Positions 17,415 to 25,283 of a stretch of 51,673 bases of DNA are shown here, piece after piece. Within the stretch, counting starts at the first letter, position 1, and every line of letters starts with the position of its first letter. The translations under genes were made by a program, and so were the position numbers. Source of the stretch: Mycobacterium sp. WUMAC-067 (lineage in GTDB: Bacteria; Actinomycetota; Actinomycetes; Mycobacteriales; Mycobacteriaceae); contig NZ_JAEKMI010000034.1 of the NCBI RefSeq assembly GCF_020217485.1, forward strand, positions 1-51,673, in the 5' to 3' direction. Below the pieces are notes generated by a model. That model ran no database searches and was not told the DNA's origin. It saw only the letters and a program-made list of their open reading frames with translations.

Positions 17415-17771
17415 TCACGCCCCATCCGAATGAACGGTACTGGGCTGGCCCGCCACCAGCGGTGTGTCAACGCCGAGCGGACCGATCTTGGCCGCCCCGC
17501 CCGGGGACCCCAGGGGTTCGTCGCGGCCCGGCAGCGTCTCAGCGAAGAATGCGTCGTTATCGGCGAGGTGCGGCTTGAGGTCCTCAGGCAGGTCATCTTC
17601 GTAGTAAATCGCCTCCACCGGACAAACCGGCTCGCACGCACCGCAGTCGACACACTCGTCTGGATGAATGTAGAGCGCCCGGCCGCCCTCGTAAATGCAA
17701 TCCACGGGACATTCGTCGACGCACGCGCGATCCATCACATCGATGCATGGCTTCCCGATCACGTAGGTCAT
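17415..17771 (-). CDS. fdxA: Seven-iron ferredoxin FdxA
   Basis: A 118-residue ferredoxin with two clusters: the N-terminal C-x7-C-x3-CP set (KPCIDVMDRACVDECPVDC) fitting a 3Fe-4S/4Fe-4S arrangement and the ECVDCGACEPVCPVEAI set. The C-terminal tail (about residues 60-118, LGSPGGAAKIGPLGVDTPL) is typical of actinobacterial FdxA. It carries electrons for redox enzymes such as cytochromes P450 or oxygenases. First gene of the fdxA-regulator-membrane protein operon; in M. tuberculosis fdxA (Rv2007c) lies elsewhere. Confidence 0.93.
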   Translation of the reverse strand: MTYVIGKPCIDVMDRACVDECPVDCIYEGGRALYIHPDECVDCGACEPVCPVEAIYYEDDLPEDLKPHLADNDAFFAETLPGRDEPLGSPGGAAKIGPLGVDTPLVAGQPSTVHSDGA

Positions 17772-17785
17772 GGGCTAGAGTTTAC

Positions 17786-17799
17786 ACAACATATCTTGT
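17786..17799. promoter_or_regulatory. Dyad in the fdxA promoter region
   Basis: ACAACATATCTTGT has ACAA/TTGT arms and lies 15 bases before the fdxA start in an unusually AT-rich stretch (17780-17815); a second overlapping pairing TTAC/GTAA surrounds it. It is a candidate operator for the Cys-containing regulator encoded in the same operon. No experimental basis. Confidence 0.35.
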
Positions 17800-17930
17800 A
17801 ATAATTAGCTTTGAGCTCGGAGAACGGTGAAAGCCAACGCTAAGCTCGTCGACACCCCACCCCCGGTGCGCCATGGACACCTCGAGCTGGTCCCGGAGTC
17901 ACCGCAAAGCGCTGCCCCACAGGAGATCTG

Positions 17931-18770
17931 ATGCCAGGACAACGAGCAGGTTCCGAACTCCCGCTGCCGGCATCGCGCCGTGATGACAGCGCGGTCGCCG
18001 GCCACTGGCTGCTGGCGCGGCTCGGCAAACGCGTGTTGCGCCCCGGCGGGGTCGAGCTGACCCGCACCCTGCTGTCCCGCGCGGAGCTGAGCGGCGCCGA
18101 CGTCGTCGAGCTGGCGCCGGGCCTGGGCCGTACCGCCACCGAGATCGTCGCCCGCGGGCCACGGTCCTACGTCGGCGCCGAGGGCGACCCGGACGCGGCC
18201 AACATGGTCCGCGGCGTGCTTTCCGATCTCGGTGCACAAAATGCCGCCGTGCGGGTGGCGGACGCGGCCGAGACCGGATTGCCGGACGCCAGCAGCGATG
18301 TCGTCATCGGAGAGGCGATGCTGACCATGCAGGGCGACGCGGCCAAGCACGCCATCGTCGCCGAGGCCGCCCGCGTGCTGCGCCCGGGGGGCCGCTACGC
18401 GATCCACGAACTCGCCCTCACCCCGGACACGGTGTCGGAGGAGATCAGCACCGACATCCGGCAGGCGCTCGCGCGTTCGATCAAGGTGAACGCGCGCCCG
18501 TTGACGATTGCCGAGTGGTCGAAACTGCTCGCCGAGCACGGACTGGTGGTCGACAACGTCACCACCGCTCCGATGGCCCTGCTGCAGCCCCGCAGGCTGG
18601 TCTCCGACGAGGGTCTTGTCGGGGCGCTGCGCTTCGCCAGGAACGTGCTTTTGCACCCCGATGCCCGCAAGCGGGTGCTGGCGATGCGCCGCACGTTCCG
18701 CAAGCATCGCAAGCAACTGGCCGCCGTCGCGATCGTCGCCCACAAGCCGGCGGCATCGGCCACCGGCTAA
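17931..18770 (+). CDS. SAM-dependent methyltransferase
   Basis: Class I methyltransferase of 279 residues, fitting Rv2622. Motif I is VVELAPGLGRTATEI, followed by the acidic VGAEGDPDAANM, and motif III-like ARVLRPGGRYAIHELAL. The C-terminal part is basic (RKRVLAMRRTFRKHRKQL). AGGAG lies 7 bases before ATG. It diverges from fdxA across 159 bases. The substrate is unknown; the UbiE-like core suggests a small molecule. Confidence 0.9.
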   Translation: MPGQRAGSELPLPASRRDDSAVAGHWLLARLGKRVLRPGGVELTRTLLSRAELSGADVVELAPGLGRTATEIVARGPRSYVGAEGDPDAANMVRGVLSDLGAQNAAVRVADAAETGLPDASSDVVIGEAMLTMQGDAAKHAIVAEAARVLRPGGRYAIHELALTPDTVSEEISTDIRQALARSIKVNARPLTIAEWSKLLAEHGLVVDNVTTAPMALLQPRRLVSDEGLVGALRFARNVLLHPDARKRVLAMRRTFRKHRKQLAAVAIVAHKPAASATG

Positions 18771-18934
18771 CCCCGCAGGGCTTGAGGACGGCCTCCCCCG
18801 TTCGCCGTTGCGCCGCTTCTGACAGCGGGTTCCGACTTTGGGCCCGTTCCGCAATCTCTGCGTGACGGTTTAGTGACGCCCCCTGACGTAACTTGGCTGC
18901 GGCAGTGTGGGGAGAACGAAGGAGCTTGCCGGCT

Positions 18935-19168
18935 ATGGGTGCTAGCCCGCCGTCGCTGACGGATTCCGACCTCGACGCGTTGGCGTCGGATTTCCTGCAG
19001 TCGCATTACCTCGGCTCCATCTATGCCGATTGGTCGCCGGATCGGCGGCTCGACATATTCCTGAGGCGACGTGGCCTCGCCAGGGTGGCCAACGACGGCG
19101 ACCTGTCCCACAACGTCTTGCAACGCATCATGTCCCGGGCGGGCCGTGCCTCATTGGCGCGGCATTGA
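18935..19168 (+). CDS. Small hypothetical protein (77 aa)
   Basis: Not recognised. ATG at 18935 has a clear GAAGGAG 11 bases upstream. The protein starts with a Ser/Asp-rich helix (SLTDSDLDALASDFLQS) and has a basic C-terminal half (RRLDIFLRRRGLARV, RIMSRAGRASLARH). No membrane segment or cysteine. Start of the block replacing the M. tuberculosis DosR genes that normally follow the methyltransferase. The codon usage and ribosome site support a real gene. Confidence 0.6.
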   Translation: MGASPPSLTDSDLDALASDFLQSHYLGSIYADWSPDRRLDIFLRRRGLARVANDGDLSHNVLQRIMSRAGRASLARH

Positions 19169-19209
19169 TCGGCCTGCTCTTCTGCTGCAGAACCAGGTAG
19201 GCGACGGCG

Positions 19210-19353
19210 ATGAACAAAAACCGCGAAAAAGTTCGAGTTTTGACGGCCGAAATGACAACCCACGCATTGGTACAGACGTACTATTGCGGCCTAGAGCCAG
19301 ACGTGCCGCCTGGGATGGATGAGTCGTTGAGGCTAGCGGGGAGGGGACGATGA
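19210..19353 (+). CDS. Small hypothetical protein (47 aa), coupled to next gene
   Basis: A 47-residue ORF beginning MNKNREKVRVLTAEMTTH and ending just as the next gene starts: its TGA overlaps the downstream ATG as ATGA. AGGTAGG stands about 8 bases before the start. The N-terminal part is basic, the middle has Tyr-Tyr-Cys, the end is Pro/Gly-rich. No family recognised. The overlap and ribosome site are the main reasons to believe it is translated. Confidence 0.5.
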   Translation: MNKNREKVRVLTAEMTTHALVQTYYCGLEPDVPPGMDESLRLAGRGR

Positions 19354-19613
19354 ATTCACCGAAATGGATGGTTCATTGGCCACAGCGCAGGCCGACGGCC
19401 ACGATCTACCAGTTGACCGACCGGCTGCACCGCGGGCATGTCGCCCGGGTGCCCGCCCATCAGATCACGGCGACCGTGTCGGCGTGGCTGGCCGACCTGG
19501 GTGCCGACAGCCCCTTGGTCGACGAACTCGAGCGCGCCGTGTGCGGCGGCGACTGGGCCGCGGCGCACGCCCTGGGCGAGTGCCTGTCCATCGAGATCGC
19601 GGTGGCCGACTGA
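19350..19613 (+). CDS. Small hypothetical protein (87 aa)
   Basis: An 87-residue soluble protein, not recognised. GGGGAGGGGAC immediately before ATG supplies a ribosome site. It has a Trp-rich N terminus (KWMVHWPQRRP), a helical middle (ITATVSAWLADLGADSPLVDELERAV) and an acidic end (GECLSIEIAVAD). Translation is coupled to the 47-residue ORF. It ends 10 bases before the convergent pcaB stop. Confidence 0.65.
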   Translation: MNSPKWMVHWPQRRPTATIYQLTDRLHRGHVARVPAHQITATVSAWLADLGADSPLVDELERAVCGGDWAAAHALGECLSIEIAVAD

Positions 19614-19623
19614 AAATCGCCGG

Positions 19624-20850
19624 TCAGCGCTGAGCGAGTACCCGCGCGGCGCGGCCCAGGCTGTCGTCGACCAGCCGGTCCACGGCGCCGAAGTAGGTCG
19701 GTGACGGCTCTCGACCCGCCAGCTCGGCGACCGCTTGCTGCTCGCCCAAAACATCTGCGGCATCAAGGTTTTCGGACATGCGCCGGGTATGGACGGCCAG
19801 TCCGCTCAGTAGCTCGGCGGTTTGGGATCCCGCGACGACGGTGCGCCGGGCCAGGGTGCGCAGGGTGTCCCATTCGGCGTGCCAGGCCCCGTCGGGCCGC
19901 TCGTCGTTGGCCAGCGCCGCGGCGGTGTGCAGGGTCGCGGCCAGCGGTGGCGCCGCCAGGGCGGCGCGGCGGATCAGGATGGACAGCACGGGGTTTCGCT
20001 TGTGCGGCATGGACGACGAGCCGCCCCGGCCGTCGGCTACCGGCTCGCCGAGTTCGCCGATCTCCGGGCGGGCCAGCGTGACGACGTCGGAGGCGATGCG
20101 GCCCCAGCAGTCGGTGCAGCCGACGAAAGCGTCGGCGGCCGCGGTGATCGGCGCGCGGGCCGTGTGCCAGGGCGGCCGCGGCTGCAGGCCCAACGCGGTT
20201 GCCGTGTCCGCGGCGAGGCCGGCCGACACCCCGGCCGGGTCCGGGGTGCCGGTGAGCGACGCCGCCAGTTCCGTGGTGGCGGCCAAGGTTCCTGCCGCGC
20301 CGCCGATCTGGACGGGCGTGGTCAGCGTGGCGACCCGTTCGACGGCGTCGACGACCCCGTTCAGCCAGCCGGCGGCCTTGGCGCCGAAGGTGGTGGGTGC
20401 GGCGTGCTGGGTGAGGGTGCGGGCCACCATCGGCGTGGCCCGGTGCCGGGTGACGAGTTCGGACAGCGCGGAGATCTGCTCTCTCAGCTGCGTGATCAGC
20501 TCGTCGGCGGCGGCGCGCGTGGCCAGCATCAGGCTGGTGTCCAGGACGTCCTGGCTGGTGAGTCCGCGGTGGATCCACGGCGCGACGACGGGCTCGGCGC
20601 GTTGGCGCAGCAGCGTCACCAGGGGAATGACCGGGTTGCCACCGTCCTCGGCGGTAACGGCGAGTGTCGCATAATCGTTGTGCGTGACCAAGTTCCACAG
20701 GTCCGCGGCGGCGCAGTCGGCGGGCGCCAGACCGGCGCCCGCGAGGGCGCTCAGCCACGCGGATTCCACGGCGACCATCGAGCCCAGCAGGGCCTCGTCG
20801 GTCATGTGCTCGCCGGCTCGATGGTCCCCGGGCCACAGCAGGTTGGTCAT
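19624..20850 (-). CDS. pcaB: 3-Carboxy-cis,cis-muconate cycloisomerase
   Basis: Second protocatechuate-branch enzyme of the beta-ketoadipate pathway: lactonises 3-carboxy-cis,cis-muconate to 4-carboxymuconolactone. The 408-residue protein belongs to the fumarase/aspartase superfamily with the signature GSSSMPHKRNP, HRGLTSQDVLDT, and QHAAPTTFGAKAAGW. ATG at 20850 overlaps the pcaG stop (ATGA). It is third in the minus-strand pcaH-pcaG-pcaB operon; the later pathway genes (pcaC, pcaD or pcaL, pcaIJ, pcaF) are not in the window. Confidence 0.93.
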   Translation of the reverse strand: MTNLLWPGDHRAGEHMTDEALLGSMVAVESAWLSALAGAGLAPADCAAADLWNLVTHNDYATLAVTAEDGGNPVIPLVTLLRQRAEPVVAPWIHRGLTSQDVLDTSLMLATRAAADELITQLREQISALSELVTRHRATPMVARTLTQHAAPTTFGAKAAGWLNGVVDAVERVATLTTPVQIGGAAGTLAATTELAASLTGTPDPAGVSAGLAADTATALGLQPRPPWHTARAPITAAADAFVGCTDCWGRIASDVVTLARPEIGELGEPVADGRGGSSSMPHKRNPVLSILIRRAALAAPPLAATLHTAAALANDERPDGAWHAEWDTLRTLARRTVVAGSQTAELLSGLAVHTRRMSENLDAADVLGEQQAVAELAGREPSPTYFGAVDRLVDDSLGRAARVLAQR

Positions 20851-21419
20851 CGCGTGTCCGCCCGGTACTCCAGGAACACCGTCTCGGCCGGGCCCTGCAG
20901 GTGGATGTCGAAACGGTATGTGGCGCCGTCGTTTTCGGCGGCGCAGAGCAACGTGGCCAGGCGGTCGGCGGAGACGGCCGCGAGCAGCGGATCGGCGTCC
21001 GGGTCGGCGCCGGGTAGGTAGGCGCGGGTGAACAGCCGGTTCAGCAGCCCCCGCGCGAACACGGTGAGCGCAAAGAACGGCGGCCGCCCGTCGATCACCG
21101 AACCGGGGGTCAGGGTGGTGAACGCGTAACGACCGGCGCCGTCGGTCGCGCACCGGCCCCAGCCGGTGAACGACACCGGTCCCCCATGGTCGCGGTGCAG
21201 CGAACCGGACTGCCGCGCAATGCGTCCCGCGCTGTCGGGCTGCCAGAGTTCGACCAACGCGTCGGGGACCACGGCGCCGCCGCCGTCGTACACCGTGCCG
21301 TGCAGCCGGATGGCCTGCGGATGGGCGTGGTCGACCAGCTCGCTGTCACCGGGGTACGGCAATCCCAGGTCGAGGAACGGACCGACCGTTTGCCCTGGCG
21401 TGCACGCTGTTTCAGTCAT
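20847..21419 (-). CDS. pcaG: Protocatechuate 3,4-dioxygenase alpha subunit
   Basis: Alpha subunit of the intradiol ring-cleavage enzyme (190 residues). Recognised by TPGQTVGPFLDLGLPYPGD at the N terminus, VPDALVELWQPDSAGR, RYAFTTLTPGSV, and the C-terminal RFDIHLQGPAETVFLEY. As usual for PcaG it lacks the full iron-ligand set that the beta subunit carries. ATG at 21419 overlaps the end of pcaH by 8 bases; an upstream start two codons earlier is possible. Forms the active heteromultimer with PcaH. Confidence 0.93.
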   Translation of the reverse strand: MTETACTPGQTVGPFLDLGLPYPGDSELVDHAHPQAIRLHGTVYDGGGAVVPDALVELWQPDSAGRIARQSGSLHRDHGGPVSFTGWGRCATDGAGRYAFTTLTPGSVIDGRPPFFALTVFARGLLNRLFTRAYLPGADPDADPLLAAVSADRLATLLCAAENDGATYRFDIHLQGPAETVFLEYRADTR

Positions 21420-22179
21420 GCGCACCCGCGGTGGGGGTGGGCGCGCCGCCGGCCAGGACGATGTCCCACCGGTACCCGGTCGCGTACTCGGGCTCGGTGA
21501 GGTCGTGGTCGTAGCGGGCGATCAGTCGTTGCCGTGCGGCCGGATCGAGGATCGACTGGAAGATCGGATCCAGCTCGAACATGGGGTCGCCGGGAAAGTA
21601 CATCTGGGTGACCAGGCGCTGGGTGAAAGCGGTTCCGAAGACGGAGAAGTGGATGTGCGCCGGGCGCCAGGCGTTGTGGTGGTTGCGCCACGGGTACGGG
21701 CCGGGCTTGATGGTCAGGAACCGATACGAGCCGTCCGGCCCGGTCAGGCAGCGGCCCGCGCCGGTGAAGTTCGGGTCGAGCGGGGCCGGGTGCTGGTCAC
21801 GCTGGTGGCGGTAGCGCCCGCCGGCATTGGCTTGCCAGATCTCGACCAGCTGACCCGCCACCGGCAGGCCGCCGTCGTCGAGGACGCGTCCGCTCACCAC
21901 GACGCGCTCCCCGAGCGGCTCCCCCGGATGCCCGGCCGTCAGGTCCGCGTCGAGCGGGTCGACGTCCTGAGGGCCGAAGCACGGCGCCCAAAGCTCCACC
22001 CCTTCGGGATCGACGGCGACCAGGGGTTGCTTCGGATGGCGCAGCGTCGTGCTGCGGTACGGCGGGTAGTCGAGCCGCGGCTGCCCGTGCGACCCCCCGG
22101 CGGCGCCCGGGTATTGCGCTGCGATGCGGGCGATCTCCGCCGTGATGTCGGCCTGAGAAGCGACACACCCGGCGTCCAT
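21412..22179 (-). CDS. pcaH: Protocatechuate 3,4-dioxygenase beta subunit
   Basis: Iron(III)-binding beta subunit that opens protocatechuate between the two hydroxyls, giving 3-carboxymuconate. In the 255-residue protein the expected ligands are visible: a Tyr in GGRYRHQRDQHP and the Tyr-His-His set in PYPWRNHHNAWRPAHIHFS. The DPNFTGAGRCLTGPDGSYRF segment is typical of the family. First gene of the operon; a 28-base gap separates it from the hemerythrin gene upstream, so the pca genes could also be read from that promoter. No regulator of the PcaR/PcaQ type lies adjacent. Confidence 0.94.
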   Translation of the reverse strand: MDAGCVASQADITAEIARIAAQYPGAAGGSHGQPRLDYPPYRSTTLRHPKQPLVAVDPEGVELWAPCFGPQDVDPLDADLTAGHPGEPLGERVVVSGRVLDDGGLPVAGQLVEIWQANAGGRYRHQRDQHPAPLDPNFTGAGRCLTGPDGSYRFLTIKPGPYPWRNHHNAWRPAHIHFSVFGTAFTQRLVTQMYFPGDPMFELDPIFQSILDPAARQRLIARYDHDLTEPEYATGYRWDIVLAGGAPTPTAGAHD

Positions 22180-22207
22180 GAGCCGTGACGCTACTCTCGA
22201 TGGTCCC

Positions 22208-22693
22208 CTACAGGGTGCGGATCAACGCCGCGCGGCCCTTGGTCCGCAGGCGGTGCACGGCGGAGCCGCGGTATTGCTCGATGGTGGCGGCCATCTTGTT
22301 GCCCAACTCCTTGAGTTCCGCATCGGTGATCTTCACCTGCGGAGGAGCCGGGATCATGTCCCGTTCCTCTTCGTCCGCGTGCGCCTCGAGGACCGTCTTG
22401 AACGAATTCCACTCGTCCTCATAGCCCGGGGCGTTCTGCGGCGTCCTGAGCAGCACGGAGAGCTGGTCGACCACCTGGCGGTGTTCGGCGTGCGCGACGG
22501 CGATCAGCTTGGTGGCCGCGCGCAGCGCCGGGTAGTACAGGTCGTCCTCGATCCGGAAGTGGATGTCGAGCTCGATCAGCATGTCGTCGAAAAGGGCATG
22601 GCGCTCTTCGGAATTCAGCGGCGCCTCGCTGACCTTGCGGCCGAGACCCTTGAGCACGATGTGGTGTTCCTTGAGAACCTCGTAGGCGTTCAA
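22208..22693 (-). CDS. Hemerythrin HHE-domain protein (Rv2633c-like)
   Basis: A 161-residue four-helix hemerythrin-like protein, the same length as Rv2633c and recognisably the same protein. Di-iron ligands come from KEHHIVLKG, DIHFRIEDDLYYP, AHAEHRQVVDQL and LEAHADEEERDMIP. The M. tuberculosis protein has been reported to have catalase activity and to be induced in macrophages. The start is TTG, overlapping the upstream Rieske gene stop (TTGA), so it is translationally coupled. Confidence 0.93.
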   Translation of the reverse strand: MNAYEVLKEHHIVLKGLGRKVSEAPLNSEERHALFDDMLIELDIHFRIEDDLYYPALRAATKLIAVAHAEHRQVVDQLSVLLRTPQNAPGYEDEWNSFKTVLEAHADEEERDMIPAPPQVKITDAELKELGNKMAATIEQYRGSAVHRLRTKGRAALIRTL

Positions 22694-23661
22694 TTGGCTC
22701 CTCCTTTAGCGATTCCGACCGCGCCGCCGGGAGCGGGCTGCTGCTCGCCGCGGACTTCGACCACTCCGTCGACCAACCTGGCCTCGTAGCACGGCAGCGG
22801 CGCTGCCGCCGGACCGCGCACCACGTCGCCCGACTCGGCCGCGAACCATGAGCCGTGCCAGGGGCATACCAACCGGCCACGGTCCATCCAGCCGTCGGCC
22901 ATCGGGGCGGCCAGGTGGGGACAGAATTCTCCGTACGCCGCGACTTCACCGGGCTTGGTCTGACAGACCACCAGGCCCACCCCATCGACCTCGACGCGCA
23001 CCGGCTTGCCGTTCAACGAGCTCGCGGGCAGGACCGGCGTCCAGGTGGAGGTGCGCAGCCGCGGACCAGACTGGTCGATGCCGATGCCGGAGTCGAAGAC
23101 CAGCGCCCCGCCGAGGTAGCTGCCGGCGACGGTGATGCCGTAGCCCAGCGCGGTGAGCAGGATGCCTCGCCCGTGGCGCCCCTTGCGCCGGTCCCACCAC
23201 GACTGCATGTACAGCGCGGTGGCGGCAACGTTCAACAGGCCGTGCACCGCGCCGACCCGGCGGTCCTCCTCGTGGGTGTGCTGCCAGTCGGTGACGCCGG
23301 TGACGGCCGAGCCCAGGCTCGCCAGGATGCCGACCCCGAGGGCGCGGGAGGCGAATCGCGAGGCGTCGACGACCTCGGAGGCGGGCTGGCCCGGCAGCAC
23401 GCTGAGCGCGTCCAGCGCCACCGTCGTGCCGAGCGCGCCACTGGTCAGCGACGCCAGCGGCGGGTGCACCGGGTGCCCGAGCCACACTCCGTTCAGCGCG
23501 TTGGTGACGGTGTTGCGGGCGCCGCCCAGCCCGTTGTAGGCGAAGCTGAGCAGGTGTTCGAACCGATAGCTCGGTCGATCCATCCACTCCTGGCGCCCGA
23601 TAACGGCCAGAACCTTCGATCCAACCCGCTGCAATCGACCCCCTCGTGGCCGACCCACCAT
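22690..23661 (-). CDS. DUF2231 membrane domain fused to Rieske [2Fe-2S] domain
   Basis: A 323-residue fusion. The N-terminal 170 residues form a DUF2231-type membrane domain with about four hydrophobic segments (GHPVHPPLASLTSGALG is its mark). The C-terminal about 110 residues are a Rieske domain with CPH (EFCPHLAAPM) and CPWH (VCPWHGSWF) cluster ligands. It probably passes electrons at the membrane; its coupling by a 4-base overlap to the hemerythrin suggests that this is the partner (inference). The start GTG/ATG choice near 23661 gives MVGRPRGG; a later ATG (MDRPSY) is possible. Confidence 0.9.
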   Translation of the reverse strand: MVGRPRGGRLQRVGSKVLAVIGRQEWMDRPSYRFEHLLSFAYNGLGGARNTVTNALNGVWLGHPVHPPLASLTSGALGTTVALDALSVLPGQPASEVVDASRFASRALGVGILASLGSAVTGVTDWQHTHEEDRRVGAVHGLLNVAATALYMQSWWDRRKGRHGRGILLTALGYGITVAGSYLGGALVFDSGIGIDQSGPRLRTSTWTPVLPASSLNGKPVRVEVDGVGLVVCQTKPGEVAAYGEFCPHLAAPMADGWMDRGRLVCPWHGSWFAAESGDVVRGPAAAPLPCYEARLVDGVVEVRGEQQPAPGGAVGIAKGGAN

Positions 23662-23696
23662 GGCGCCCCGCCTTTCCTCAAATCAGTGAAAAACAA

Positions 23697-23709
23697 CGGT
23701 TAATAACCG
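23697..23709. promoter_or_regulatory. Palindrome upstream of the Rieske/hemerythrin operon
   Basis: CGGTTAATAACCG has perfect CGGTTA/TAACCG arms around one A. It lies 36 bases before the Rieske gene start in an AT-rich block (23680-23740) that probably holds the promoter. Candidate operator; regulator unknown. Confidence 0.4.
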
Positions 23710-23856
23710 CAAAACCGAACGATTACCCGGAGTTTACTCCGCGCTCACATACGTCGAACGGCTGCCGTGACCCACCGTAGCCGGGGGTTTCCGGCTTGTA
23801 ATTGTGTGCAACCTGTGAATCGGCCCCAAGGATTCTGGTGGCCACCCGCCGACCCG

Positions 23857-23870
23857 ATCGCCCCGGCGAT
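23857..23870. promoter_or_regulatory. Palindrome upstream of the dioxygenase operon
   Basis: ATCGCCCCGGCGAT, arms ATCGCC/GGCGAT with a CC centre, 67 bases before the dioxygenase alpha start. It could be the binding site of the IclR-type regulator encoded at the operon's far end, but a GC-rich palindrome may occur by chance. Confidence 0.25.
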
Positions 23871-23936
23871 TGACCGGCGTCGAAGACTGCGGGATTCTAC
23901 TGAGCGGAGAGTATTTCTTGAGAACAGAGGATCTTG

Positions 23937-25283
23937 ATGAGGGACCACAGCGACGAATTGGTCGGGGTCTTCGACAACGTGCGCCGCGGGATGATCCCCG
24001 CGCACATCTACAACGACAAAGAACTGTTCGCGCTGGAGAAGGAACGGCTGTTCGGCCGGGCGTGGACGTTCGTGGGACACGAGTCCGAAATCCCGCACGA
24101 CGGCGACTACGTGGTGCGCCGGGTCCTCGACGACTCGTTCATCATCACGCGCGATTCGGACGGCACCGTGCGGGCCCTGTTCAATATGTGCCTGCACCGC
24201 GGAATGCAGGTCTGTCGCGCGGAGATGGGAAACGCCTCCAACTTCCGCTGCCCCTACCACGGCTGGACCTACCGCAACAACGGCCGCCTCACCGGGCTGC
24301 CGTTCCACCGGGAGGCCTACGGTGGTGACGAGGGGTTCGCCAAGGACCAAACCCTGTTGCCCGCACCGAATTTCGCGAGCTACAACGGCCTGCTGTTCAT
24401 CAGCCTCGACGCGTTCGCCGAACCGCTGGAAGACTTCCTGGGCGACTTCAGGTTCTACCTGGACTACTACACCAAACAAAGCGCCGGCGGCGTCGAGGTG
24501 CGGGGGCCACAGCGCTGGCGGATCAAGGCGAACTGGAAGATCGGCGCGGAGAACTTCGCCGGCGACATGTATCACACCCCGCACACCCACGCGTCGATCG
24601 TCGACATCGGCCTGTTCCGCGAGCCGAAAGCCCAGAAGCGCAAGGACGGCGCCACCTATTGGGCGCACCGCGGCGGAGGAACCACCTACAAATTGCCGCC
24701 CGGCAGCTTCGAGGAGCGGATGCGCTACGTCGGCTACCCCACCGAGATGATCGACCGGATCAAAGACGTGTGGACACCGCAACAGCAGCGGGTCGTCGGC
24801 GAGGACGGGTTCATGATCTCGGCCGCGACCTGCTTTCCGAACCTCAGCTTCGTACACAACTGGCCCAAGGTGCGCGATCGCGATGACGAGGTGCTGCCGT
24901 TCATCTCCATCCGGTTATGGCAGCCCATCAGCGAGAACGAGACCGAAGTGTGTTCGTGGTTCGCCGTGGACTCCGCCGCTCCCCCGCAGTACAAACAGGA
25001 TTCGTACAAGGCGTACCTGATGTGCTTCGGGTCGACGGGCATGTTCGAGCAGGACGATGTGGAGAACTGGGTCTCGCTGACCACCACCGCGGGTGGCTCG
25101 ATGGCGCGGCGGCTGCTGCTGAACAGCCGGATGGGCCTGCTCGCCGACGACCGCCCCGTCGTCGAGGCGTTGCCGCCCAGCGCCTTTCACGGCCCCGGAC
25201 GCGCGCAGGTCGGCTACAACGAACACAACCAGCGCGCGTGGGTGACCATGTGGGCCGACTACCTGCAGAAGGCCGGCGCATGA
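23937..25283 (+). CDS. Ring-hydroxylating dioxygenase, alpha (large) subunit
   Basis: Catalytic subunit of a Rieske non-heme iron oxygenase, 448 residues, that would add both atoms of O2 to an aromatic ring to give a cis-dihydrodiol. The N-terminal Rieske domain has CLH (NMCLHRGMQV) and CPYHGWTY; the catalytic domain carries the mononuclear iron site in NFAGDMYHTPHTHAS. ATG at 23937 follows an AGAGG site; the frame opens one codon earlier with TTG. First of five overlapping genes. The substrate is not readable from sequence; the downstream decarboxylase-like gene suggests a carboxylated aromatic such as phthalate. Confidence 0.92.
   Translation: MRDHSDELVGVFDNVRRGMIPAHIYNDKELFALEKERLFGRAWTFVGHESEIPHDGDYVVRRVLDDSFIITRDSDGTVRALFNMCLHRGMQVCRAEMGNASNFRCPYHGWTYRNNGRLTGLPFHREAYGGDEGFAKDQTLLPAPNFASYNGLLFISLDAFAEPLEDFLGDFRFYLDYYTKQSAGGVEVRGPQRWRIKANWKIGAENFAGDMYHTPHTHASIVDIGLFREPKAQKRKDGATYWAHRGGGTTYKLPPGSFEERMRYVGYPTEMIDRIKDVWTPQQQRVVGEDGFMISAATCFPNLSFVHNWPKVRDRDDEVLPFISIRLWQPISENETEVCSWFAVDSAAPPQYKQDSYKAYLMCFGSTGMFEQDDVENWVSLTTTAGGSMARRLLLNSRMGLLADDRPVVEALPPSAFHGPGRAQVGYNEHNQRAWVTMWADYLQKAGA

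Noticed and set aside
17415..17771. FdxA as the electron donor to the dioxygenase
   Set aside because: Six kilobases away in another operon and a 7Fe-type ferredoxin, not the [2Fe-2S] type usual for these oxygenases.
18771..19349. DosR box search in the small-ORF region
   Set aside because: No sequence near the GGGACT-n-AGTCCC consensus seen by eye, so I do not claim DosR control of these ORFs.
22690..23661. Rieske gene as the ferredoxin of the dioxygenase operon
   Set aside because: It is a membrane fusion on the opposite strand, coupled to hemerythrin, and part of a conserved core locus independent of the dioxygenase.
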